From Petrolisthes cinctipes (Eukaryota; Arthropoda; Malacostraca; Decapoda; Porcellanidae): a stretch of DNA of 64,000 bases. The translations under genes were made by a program, and so were the position numbers. Location of the stretch: NCBI GenBank assembly GCA_033782935.1, contig JAWQEG010001559.1:372001-436000 (forward strand), given 5' to 3'. Positions 49,301 through 62,600 of the stretch are shown here, in pieces (the first letter of the stretch is position 1; every line of letters begins with the position of its first letter). A model generated the notes under the pieces. The model was not told the DNA's origin. It did no database searches and saw nothing but the letters and a program-made list of their open reading frames with translations.

Positions 49301-50277
49301 TATTTACAGTCCAAGCACTGTAATGACATCCACACACCCACCACCCCATGATTGACTGTTGAAATCACTGTAATGACATCCACACACCCACCACCCCATG
49401 AATTACTGTTAATATTTACAGTCCAAGCATTCTAATGACACTCACCACCCTCTGAATGACTGTTGATATTTACTGTCAAAGCACTGTAATAACACCCACA
49501 CACTCACCAAACCATAAATAACTGTATTATTTACAGTCCAAGCACTGTAATGACACCCACACACCCACCACCTAATAAATGATGATTGATATTTACAGTC
49601 CAAGAACTGCAATAACACCCACACACTCACCACCCCATGAATGACTGTGAATATTTACAGTTCAAGCACCATAATGACACCCACACACCAACCACCCATT
49701 GAATGACTGTTGATATTTTCAGTCCAAGCACTCTTATGACACCCACCAAAGAATAGATGACTGTTAATATTTACAGTCCAAGCACTGTAATGACACCCAC
49801 ATATCCACCACCCAATGAATGATGGTTGAAATTTACAGTCTACGAACGGTAATGACACAGACACACTCACCACCCCATGAATGACTGTTGTTATTTACAG
49901 TCCAAGCACTTTAATGACACCCACACACCCACCACCCCATGAATGACTGTTAATATTTACAGTCCAAGGAGTGTAATGACATCCACACAACCACCATCCC
50001 ATGATTGACTGTTGATATTATCAGTACAAGCACTGTAATGACACCCAAACACCCACCACCCCATGAATGACTGTTGATATTTACAGTCCAAGCTCTGTAA
50101 TGACACCCACAAACCCATCAACCCATAAATGGCTGTTGATACTTACAGTCCAAGCACTGTAATGCCACCCACCACCCCATGAATAGCTGTTGATATTAAT
50201 AGTCCATGCACTAATAACACACACACCCACCACCCCATGAATGACTTGATATTTACAGTCCAAGCACTGTAATGATA
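46320..50277. repeat. 4-kb satellite duplication, copy 2 (one monomer shorter)
   Basis: This 3958-bp partner lacks exactly one 62-bp monomer that copy 1 has at about 45263-45324. It also carries scattered substitutions (for example ACACCCCCACCACCCCGTAA near 48260 against ACACACCCACCACCACGTAA). Both copies end in the TAGTCCATGCACTAATAACA variant followed by a GACTTGATATTT monomer. Confidence 0.9.
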
Positions 50278-50290
50278 CCCACACACCCAA

Positions 50291-50530
50291 CACCCCATGA
50301 ATGACTGTGGATATTTACAGTTCAAGCACCATAATGACACCCACACACCAACCACCCAATGAATGACTGCTGATATTTACATTCAAAGCACTGTAATGAC
50401 ACCCCCACACCCACCACTCTATGAATTATGGTTGATATTTACAGTCCAAGAACTGTTATGACACGTACACACCCACCACCCCATAAATAACTGTTGATAT
50501 TTACTGTTCAAGCAATCTAATGACACCCAC
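50291..50530. repeat. 240-bp satellite duplication, copy 1
   Basis: A four-monomer block beginning CACCCCATGAATGACTGTGG repeats at +240 bp. It contains rare variants GACACGTACACACC and TGTTCAAGCAATCTAATG. Confidence 0.9.
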
Positions 50531-50770
50531 CACCCCATGAATGACTGTGGATATTTACAGTTCAAGCACCATAATGACACCCACACACCAACCACCCAAT
50601 GAATGACTGCTGATATTTACATTCAAAGCACTGTAATGACACCCCCACACCCACCACTCTATGAATTATGTTTGATATTTACAGTCCAAGAACTGTTATG
50701 ACACGTACACACCCACCACCCCATAAATAACTGTTGATATTTACTGTTCAAGCAATCTAATGACACCCAC
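50531..50770. repeat. 240-bp satellite duplication, copy 2
   Basis: This is the tandem copy of 50291-50530. The one difference I see is ATTATGTTTG for ATTATGGTTG. Confidence 0.9.
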
Positions 50771-53700
50771 CACCCTATGAATGACTGTAGATATTTACAG
50801 TCCAAGCACTGTAATGACACTCACACACCCACCACCCTATGAATGACTGTTGAGATTTACAGTCCAAGCTCTGTAATGACAACCACACTCCCACCACCCC
50901 ATAAATAAAGTTTGATATTTATAGTCCAAGTACTGTAATAACACCCACACACCCACCACCACATAAATGACTTAATATTTTCAGTCCAAGCACTGTAATG
51001 ACATCCACACACCTACCACCCCATTAATGACTGTTAACATTTACAGTCTGAGCACTGTAATGACACCCACACACCCACCACCCAATGAATGACTGTTGAT
51101 ATTTACAGTCCAAGCACTGTAATGACACCCACACACCCACGACCCTATGAATGACTGTTGATATTTACAGTCTAAGCACTGTAATGACAACCACACACCC
51201 ACCACCCCATGATTGACTGTTGATATTTACAGTCTAAGCACTGTAATGACACCCCCACACCCACAACCCCATGAATTATGGTTGATATTTACAGTCCAAG
51301 CATCTTAATGACACCCACACAACCACCACCCCATGAATGACTGTTGATATTTACAGTCCAAGCACTGTAATGACACACTCACACCCCCCCCCCCCCATAA
51401 ATAACTGTTGATATTTACAGTCTAAGCACTGTAATGACACCCACACACCCACCACTCCATTAATAACTGTCGATATTTACAGTCTAAGCTCTGTAATAAC
51501 ACTTACACACCCACCACCCTAAGAATGACTGTTGATATTTACAGTCCAAGCTCTGTAATGACACCCACACAACCACCACCCCATGATTGACTGTTGATAT
51601 TTACAGTTCAAGCAATGTAATGACACCCAAACACCCACCACCCTATAAATGACTGTTGATATTTACCGTCCAAGCACTGTAATTACACCCACACACCTAT
51701 CACCCTATGAATGACTGTTGATATTTACAGTCCAAGCACTGTAATGCCACCCACCACCCAATAAATGACTGTTGATATTTACAGTCAAAGCAATGCAATG
51801 ACACCAAAACACCCATGACCCCATGAATTATGGTTGATATTTACAGTCCAAGCACTGTAATGACACCCACACACCCACAACCCCTTGAATGACTGTTGAT
51901 ATTTACAGTCCAAGCACTCTAATGATACCCACCACCCTATGAATGACTGTAGATATTTACAATCAAATCACTATAACAACACCCATACACCCACCACCCC
52001 ATGAATGACTGTTGATATTTACAGTCCAAGCACTGTAATGACACCCACACACCCACCACCCCATCATTGACTGTTGATATTTACAGTCCAAGCACTTTAA
52101 TGACATCCACAAACCCACCACCCCATGAATGACTGTTGATATTTACAGTCCAAGCTCTGTAATGACACTCACACACCCACCACCCTATGAATGACTGTTG
52201 ATGTTTACAGTCCAAGCACTGTAATGACACCCACACACCCACCACCCCATAAATGACTGTTGATATTTATAGTCCAAGCACTGTAATGACATCCACACAC
52301 CAACTGCCCCATAAATGACTGTTAATATTTACAGTCCATGCACTCTATGACACCCACCACCCTCTTAAAGACTGTTGATATTTACAGTCAAAGCACTGTA
52401 ATAACACCCACATACTCACCACCCCATGAATGACTGTTGTTATTCACAGTCCAAGCACTGTAATGACACCCACTCACCCACCACCCAATATATGATGGTT
52501 AATATTTACAGTCCAAGAACTGTAATGACACCCACACACTCACCACCCCATGAATGACTATTGATATTTACAGTCCAAGCACTGTAATGACACACTCACA
52601 CCCACCCCCCCATAAATAACTGTTGATATTTACAGTCTAAGCACTGTAATGACACCCACACAACCACCACACAAAGAATGACTGTTGATATTTATAGTCC
52701 AAGCACTGTAATGACACCCACACACCCACCACTCCATTAATGACTGTTGATATTTACAGTCCAAACACTGTAATGACACCGACACACCCACCACCATATA
52801 AATGACTGTTGATATTTCCAGTCCAAGCACTGTAATGACATCCACACACCCACTACCCCATGAATGACTGTTAATATTTACAATCCAAGCACTTTAATGA
52901 CACCCACCACCCTCTGAATGACTGTTGATATTTACAGTCAAAGCACTGTAATAAACTCACACACTCACCAAACCATAAATGACTGTTGATATTTACAGTC
53001 CAAGCACCGTAATGACACCCCGACAACCACCATCTTATAATTGACTGTTGATATTCATAGCCCAAGCACTGTAATGACACCCAAACACCCACCACCCCAT
53101 AATTGACTGTTGATATTTACAGTCCAAGCTCTGTAATGACACCCACTCACCCATCAACCCATGAATGACTGTTGATATTTACAGTCCAAGCACTGTAATG
53201 CCACCCACCACCCCATGAATAGCTGTTGATATTCATAGTCCATGCACTAATAACACACACACACCACCCCTTGAATGACTTGATATTTACAGTCCAAGCA
53301 CTGTAATGACACCCACACACCCACCACCCCATTAATGACTGTGGATATTTACAGTTCAAGCACCATAATGACACCCACACACCAACCACCCAATGAATGA
53401 CTGTTGATATTTACATTCAAAGCACTGTAATGACACCCACACATCCACCACCCCATAAATAACTGTTGATATTTACTGTCCAAGCAATCTAATGACACCC
53501 ATCACCCTATGAATGACTGTAGATATTTACAGTCCAAGAACTGTAATGACACTCACACACCCACCACCCTATAAATGACTGTTGAGATTTACAGTCCAAG
53601 CACTGTAATGACAACCACACTCCTACCACCCCATAAATGACGGTTGATATTTATAGTCCAAGTACCGTAATGACACCCACACACCCACCACCCCATAAAT

Positions 53701-54911
53701 GACTTAATATTTTCAGTCCAAGCACTGTAATGACATCCACACACCTACCACCCCATGAATGACTGTTAACATTTACAGTCTGAGCACTGTAATGACACCC
53801 ACACACCCACCACCCCAAAAATGACTGTTGATATTTAAAGTCCAAGCAATGTAATGACACCCATACACCTACCACTCCTTGAATGACTGTTGATATTTAC
53901 AGTCCAAACACTGTAATGACACACTCACACCCACCAGCCCATAAATGACTGTTGATATTTACAGTCTAAGCACTGTAATGACACCCACACAACCACCACC
54001 CCAAGAATGACTGTTGATATTTATAGTCCAAGCACTGTAATGACACCCACACACCCACCACTCCATTAATGACTGTTGATATTTACAGTCCAAGCTCTGT
54101 AATAACACTTACACACCCACCACCCTATGAATGACTGTTGATATTTACAGTCCAAGCACTGTAATGACACCCACACAACCACCACCCCATGATTGACTGT
54201 TGATATTTACAGTTCAAGCAATGTAATGACACCCAAACACCCACCACCCTATAAATGACTGTTGATATTTACCGTCCAAGCATTGTAATGACACCCACAC
54301 ACCTATCACCCTATGAATGACTGTTAATATTTACAGTCCAAGCACTGTCATGCCAACCACCACCCAATAAATGACTGTTGATATTTACAGTCAAAGCAAT
54401 GTAATGACACCTAAACACCCATGACCCCATGAATTATGGTTGATATTTACAGTCCAAGCACTGTAATGACACCCACACACCCACAACCCCATGAATGACT
54501 GTAAATCAGTCCAAGCACTCTAATGATACCCACCACCCTATGAATGACTGTAGATATTTACAATCAAATCACTGTAACAACACCCATACACCCACCACCC
54601 CATGAATGACTGTTGATATTTACAGTCCAAGCACTGTAATGACACCCACACACCCACCACCCTATGATTGACTGTTGATATTTACAGTCCATGCACTTTA
54701 ATGACATCCACACACCCACCACCCCATGAATGACTGTTGATATTTACAGTCCAAGCTCTGTAATGACACTCACACACCCACCACCCTATGAATGACTGTT
54801 GATGTTTACAGTCCAAGCACTGTAATGACACCCACACACCAACCACCCCATAAATGACTGTTGATATTTATAGTCCAAGCACTGTAATGACACCGACACA
54901 CCCACGACCAT

Positions 54912-55769
54912 ATAAATGACTGTTGATATTTTCAGTCCAAGCACTGTAATGACAACCACACTCCCACCACCCCATAAATAACGGTTAATATTTATAGTCC
55001 AAGTACTGTAATGACACCCACACACACACCATTCCATTAATGACTTAATATTTTCAGTCCAAGCACTGTAATGACATCCACACACCTACCACCCCATGAA
55101 TGACTGTTAACATTTACAGTCTGAGCACTGTAATGACACACACACACCCACCACCCAATAAATGACTGTTGATATTTACAGTCCAAGCACTGTAATGACA
55201 CACTCACACCCACCACCCCATAAATGACTGTTGATATTTATAGTCTAAGCACTGTAATGACACCCACACAACCACCACCCCAAAAAAGACTGTTGATATT
55301 TAAAGTCTAAGCACTGTAATGACACCCACACACCCACCACTCCATGAATGACTGTTGATATTTACAGTCCAAGCTCTGTAATAACACTCACACACCCACG
55401 ACCCTATGAATGACTGTGGATATTTACAGTCTAAGCACTGTAATGACACCCACACACCCACCACCACATGATTGACTGTTGATATTTACAGTCCAAGCAC
55501 CGTAATGACACACACACACCCACCACCCCATAAATGACGGTTGATATTTATAGTCTTAGCAATGTAATGACACCCACACACCCACCACCCCATAAATGAC
55601 TGTTGATATTTTCAGTCCAAGCACTGTAATGACATCCACACACCCACTGCCCCATGAATGACTGTTAATATTTACAGTCCATGCACTCTAATGACACCTA
55701 CCACCCTCTTAAAGACTGTTGATATTTACAGTCAAAGCACTGTAATAACACCCACACACTCACCACCCC
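54912..55769. repeat. 858-bp nested satellite duplication, copy a
   Basis: This lies within the 4937-bp unit. It includes GACAACCACACTCCCACCAC, the GACTTAATATTTTC monomer and the GTTAACATTTACAGTCTGAG monomer. It repeats at +858 bp, and the pair recurs at about 59849-61627 in the second 4937-bp unit. Confidence 0.85.
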
Positions 55770-56690
55770 ATAAATGACTGTTGATATTTTCAGTCCAAGC
55801 ACTGTAATGACAACCACACTCCCACCACCCCATAAATAACTGTTGATATTTATAGTCCAAGTACTGTAATGACACCCACACAAACACCATTCCATTAATG
55901 ACTTAATATTTTCAGTCCAAGCACTGTAATGACATCCACACACCTACCACCCCATGAATGACTGTTAACATTTACAGTCTGAGCACTGTAATGACACACA
56001 CACACCCACCACCCAATAAATGACTGTTGATATTTACAGTCCAAGCACTGTAATGACACACTCACACCCACCACCCCATAAATGACTGTTGATATTTATA
56101 GTCTAAGCACTGTAATGACACCCACACAACCACCACCCCAAAAAAGACTGTTGATATTTAAAGTCTAAGCACTGTAATGACACCCACACACCCACCACTC
56201 CATAATTGACTGTTGATATTTACAGTCCAAGCTCTGTAATAACACTCACACACCCACGACCCTATGAATGACTGTGGATATTTACAGTCTAAGCACTGTA
56301 ATGACACCCACACACCCACCACCACATGATTGACTGTTGATATTTACAGTCCAAGCTCTGTACTGACACTCACACACCCACCACCCTATAAATGATTGTT
56401 GATATTTACAGTCCAAGCACTGTAATGACACACACACACCCACCACCCCATAAATGACGGTTGATATTTATAGTCTTAGCAATGTAATGACACCCACACT
56501 CCCACCACCCCATAAATGACTGTTGGTATTTTCAGTCCAAGCACTGTAATGACATCCACACACCCACTGCCCCATGAATGACTGTTAATATTTACAGTCC
56601 ATGCACTCTAATGACACCTACCACCCTCTTAAAGACTGTTGATATTTACAGTCAAAGCACTGTAATAACACCCACACACTCACCACCCCA
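55770..56690. repeat. 858-bp nested satellite duplication, copy b (one extra monomer)
   Basis: The tandem copy of 54912-55769 has one inserted 62-bp monomer near 56341-56402, so the offset grows from 858 to 920 bp. The change equals one monomer, again pointing to register-shifted exchange or slippage. Confidence 0.85.
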
Positions 56691-59657
56691 TGAATGACTG
56701 TTGATATTCACAGTCCAAGCACTGTAATGACACCCACTCACCCACCACCCAATATATGATGGTTGATATTTACAGTCCAAAAACTGTAATGACACCCACA
56801 CACTCACCACCAAATGAATGACTGTTGATATTTACAGTCCAAGCACTGTAATGACACACTCACACCCACCCACCCATAAATGACTGTTGATATTTACAGT
56901 CTAAGCACTGTAATGACACCCACACAACCACCACCCCAAGAATGACTGTTGATATTTATAGTCCAAGCACTGTAATGACACCCACACACCCACCACTCCA
57001 TTAATGACTGTTGATATTTACAGTCCAAGCTCTGTAATAACACTTACACACCCACCACCCTATGAATGACTGTTGATATTTACAGTCCAAGCACTGTAAT
57101 GACACCCACACAACCACCACCCCATGATTGACTGTTGATATTTACAGTTCAAGCAATGTAATGACACCCAAACACCCACCACCCTATAAATGACTGTTGA
57201 TATTTACCGTCCAAGCACTGTAATGACACCCACACACCTATCACCCTATGAATGACTGTTGATATTTACAGTCCAAGCACTGTAATGCCACCCACCACCC
57301 TATAAATGACTGTTGATATTTACCGTCCAAGCACTGTAATGACACCCACACACCTATCACCCTATGAATGACTGTTGATATTTACAGTCAAAGCAATGTA
57401 ATGACACCTAAACACCCATGACCCCATGAATTATAGTTGATATTTACAGTCCAAGCACTGCAATGACACATACACACCCACAACCCCATGAATGACTGTT
57501 GATATTTACAGTCCAAGCACTGTAATGACACCCACACACCCACCACCCCAAGAATGACTTTTGATATTTACAGTCCAAGTACTGTAATGACATCCACACA
57601 CCCACCAACCCATGAATGACTGTTGATATTTACAGTCCAAGCTCTGTACTGACACTCACACACCCACCACCCTATAAATGATTGTTGATATTTACAGTCC
57701 AAGAACTGTAATGACACACACACACCCACCACCCCATAAATGACGGTTGATATTTATAGTCCAAGCAATGTAATGACACCCACACACCCACCACCCCATA
57801 AATGACTGTTGATATTTTCAGTCCAAGCACTGTAATGACATCCACACACCCATTGCCCCATGAATGACTGTTGATATTTACTGTCCAAGCACTCTAATGA
57901 TAACCACGACCCTATGAATGACTGTTGATATTTACAATCAAATCACTGTAATGACACCCATACACCCACCACCTCATGAAAGACTGTTGATATTTACAGT
58001 CAAAGCAATGTAATGACACCCCAACACCCACGACCCCATGAATTATAGTTGATATTTACAGTCCAAGCACTGTAATGACACCCACACACCCACAGCCCCA
58101 TGAATGACTGTTGATATTTACAGTCCAAGCACTGTAATGACACCCACCACCCTATGAATGACTGTTGATAATTACAATCAATACACTGTAATGACACTCA
58201 CACACCTACCACCCCATGAATGACTGTTGACATTTTCAGTCCAAGCACTGTAATGACACCCTCACACCCACCACCCCATAAATGACTGTTGATATTTACA
58301 GTCAAAGCACTGTAATGACACCCCAACACCCACGACCCCATGAATTATAGTTGATATTTACATTCCAAGCACTGTAATGACACCCACACACCCACAGCCC
58401 CATGAATGACAGTTGATATTTACAGTCCAAGCACTCTAATGATACCCACCACCTTATGAATGACTGTTAATATTTTAATCAAATCACTGTAATGACACTC
58501 ACCCAACCACCACCCCATAAATGACTGTTGATATTTACAGTCCAAGCACTGTAATGACACCCACCACCCTATAAATGACTGTTGATAATTACGATTAAAA
58601 CACTGTAATGACACTCACACACCTACCACCCCATGAATGACTGTTGATATTTACAGTCCAAGCACTGTAATGACACCCACACACCCACCACCCCTTGATT
58701 GACTGTTGATATTTACAGTCCAAGCAATGTAATGACACCCAAACACCCACCACCCTATAAATGACTGTTGATATTTACAGTCCAAGCAATGTAATGACAC
58801 CCAAACACCCACCACCCTATAAATGACTGTTGATATTTACAGTCCAAGCACTGTAATGACACTCACACAACCACCACCCCATAAATGACTGTTGATATTT
58901 ACAGTCCAAGCACTGTAATGACACCCACCACCCTATGAATGACTGTTGATAATTACAATCAAAACACAGTAATGACACTCACACACCTACCACCCCATGA
59001 ATGACTTATGACATTTTCAGTACAAGCACTGTAATGACACCCTCACACCCACCACCCCATAAATGACTGTTGATATTTACAGTCAAAGCAATGTAATGAC
59101 ACCCCAACACCCACGACCCCATGAATTATAGTTGATATTTACAGTCCAAGCACTGTAATGACACCCACACATCCACAGCCCCATGAATGACTGTTGATAT
59201 TTACAGTCCAAGCACTTTAATGATACTCACCACCTTATGAATGACTGTTGATATTTACAATCAAAACACTGTAATGACACCCATACAACCACCACCCCAT
59301 GAATGACTGTTGATATTTACAGTCCAATAACTGTAATGACAAACACACACCCACCACCCCATGATTGACTGTTGATATTTAAAGTCCAAGCACTGTAATG
59401 ACATCCACACACCCACCACCCCATGAATGACTGTTAATATATAGAGTCCAAGCACTCTAATGACACCAACCAATCTCTGAATGACTTTTGATATTTACAG
59501 TCAAAGCACTGTAATAACACCCACACACTCATCACACTACGAATGACTGTTGATATTCACAGTCCAAGCACTGTAATGACACCCACTCAACCGCCACCTA
59601 ATGAATGATGGTTGATATTTACAGTCCAAAAACTTTAATTACACACACACACTCACC

Positions 59658-62600
59658 ACCCCATGAATGACTGTTGATATTTACAGTCCAAGCTCTGTAA
59701 TGACACTCACACACCCACCACCCTATGAATGACTGTTGATGTTTACAGTCCAAGCACTGTAATGACACCCACACACCAACCACCCCATAAATGACTGTTG
59801 ATATTTATAGTCCAAGCACTGTAATGACACCGACACACCCACGACCATATAAATGACTGTTGATATTTTCAGTCCAAGCACTGTAATGACAACCACACTC
59901 CCACCACCCCATAAATAACGGTTAATATTTATAGTCCAAGTACTGTAATGACACCCACACACACACAATTCCATTAATGACTTAATATTTTCAGTCCAAG
60001 CACTGTAATGACATCCACACACCTACCACCCCATGAATGACTGTTAACATTTACAGTCTGAGCACTGTAATGACACACACACACCCACCACCCAATAAAT
60101 GACTGTTGATATTTACAGTCCAAGCACTGTAATGACACACTCACACCCACCACCCCATAAATGACTGTTGATATTTATAGTCTAAGCACTGTAATGACAC
60201 CCACACAACCACCACCCCAAAAAAGACTGTTGATATTTAAAGTCTAAGCACTGTAATGACACCCACACACCCACCACTCCATGAATGACTGTTGATATTT
60301 ACAGTCCAAGCTCTGTAATAACACTCACACACCCACGACCCTATGAATGACTGTGGATATTTACAGTCTAAGCACTGTAATGACACCCACACACCCACCA
60401 CCACATGATTGACTGTTGATATTTACAGTCCAAGCACCGTAATGACACACACACACCCACCACCCCATAAATGACGGTTGATATTTATAGTCTTAGCAAT
60501 GTAATGACACCCACACACCCACCACCCCATAAATGACTGTTGATATTTTCAGTCCAAGCACTGTAATGACATCCACACACCCACTGCCCCATGAATGACT
60601 GTTAATATTTACAGTCCATGCACTCTAATGACACCTACCACCCTCTTAAAGACTGTTGATATTTACAGTCAAAGCACTGTAATAACACCCACACACTCAC
60701 CACCCCATAAATGACTGTTGATATTTTCAGTCCAAGCACTGTAATGACAACCACACTCCCACCACCCCATAAATAACTGTTGATATTTATAGTCCAAGTA
60801 CTGTAATGACACCCACACAAACACCATTCCATTAATGACTTAATATTTTCAGTCCAAGCACTGTAATGACATCCACACACCTACCACCCCATGAATGACT
60901 GTTAACATTTACAGTCTGAGCACTGTAATGACACACACACACCCACCACCCAATAAATGACTGTTGATATTTACAGTCCAAGCACTGTAATGACACACTC
61001 ACACCCACCACCCCATAAATGACTGTTGATATTTATAGTCTAAGCACTGTAATGACACCCACACAACCACCACCCCAAAAAAGACTGTTGATATTTAAAG
61101 TCTAAGCACTGTAATGACACCCACACACCCACCACTCCATAATTGACTGTTGATATTTACAGTCCAAGCTCTGTAATAACACTCACACACCCACGACCCT
61201 ATGAATGACTGTGGATATTTACAGTCTAAGCACTGTAATGACACCCACACACCCACCACCACATGATTGACTGTTGATATTTACAGTCCAAGCTCTGTAC
61301 TGACACTCACACACCCACCACCCTATAAATGATTGTTGATATTTACAGTCCAAGCACTGTAATGACACACACACACCCACCACCCCATAAATGACGGTTG
61401 ATATTTATAGTCTTAGCAATGTAATGACACCCACACTCCCACCACCCCATAAATGACTGTTGGTATTTTCAGTCCAAGCACTGTAATGACATCCACACAC
61501 CCACTGCCCCATGAATGACTGTTAATATTTACAGTCCATGCACTCTAATGACACCTACCACCCTCTTAAAGACTGTTGATATTTACAGTCAAAGCACTGT
61601 AATAACACCCACACACTCACCACCCCATGAATGACTGTTGATATTCACAGTCCAAGCACTGTAATGACACCCACTCACCCACCACCCAATATATGATGGT
61701 TGATATTTACAGTCCAAAAACTGTAATGACACCCACACACTCACCACCAAATGAATGACTGTTGATATTTACAGTCCAAGCACTGTAATGACACACTCAC
61801 ACCCACCCACCCATAAATGACTGTTGATATTTACAGTCTAAGCACTGTAATGACACCCACACAACCACCACCCCAAGAATGACTGTTGATATTTATAGTC
61901 CAAGCACTGTAATGACACCCACACACCCACCACTCCATTAATGACTGTTGATATTTACAGTCCAAGCTCTGTAATAACACTTACACACCCACCACCCTAT
62001 GAATGACTGTTGATATTTACAGTCCAAGCACTGTAATGACACCCACACAACCACCACCCCATGATTGACTGTTGATATTTACAGTTCAAGCAATGTAATG
62101 ACACCCAAACACCCACCACCCTATAAATGACTGTTGATATTTACCGTCCAAGCACTGTAATGACACCCACACACCTATCACCCTATGAATGACTGTTGAT
62201 ATTTACAGTCCAAGCACTGTAATGCCACCCACCACCCTATAAATGACTGTTGATATTTACCGTCCAAGCACTGTAATGACACCCACACACCTATCACCCT
62301 ATGAATGACTGTTGATATTTACAGTCAAAGCAATGTAATGACACCTAAACACCCATGACCCCATGAATTATAGTTGATATTTACAGTCCAAGCACTGCAA
62401 TGACACATACACACCCACAACCCCATGAATGACTGTTGATATTTACAGTCCAAGCACTGTAATGACACCCACACACCCACCACCCCAAGAATGACTTTTG
62501 ATATTTACAGTCCAAGTACTGTAATGACATCCACACACCCACCAACCCATGAATGACTGTTGATATTTACAGTCCAAGCTCTGTACTGACACTCACACAC

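Larger units (their letters stand above)
54721..59657. repeat. 4937-bp satellite duplication, copy 1
   Basis: This large block contains its own internal 858-bp duplication. The next block (59658 onward) repeats it at a constant offset of 4937 bp to the window end, with only a few substitutions seen. Confidence 0.9.
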
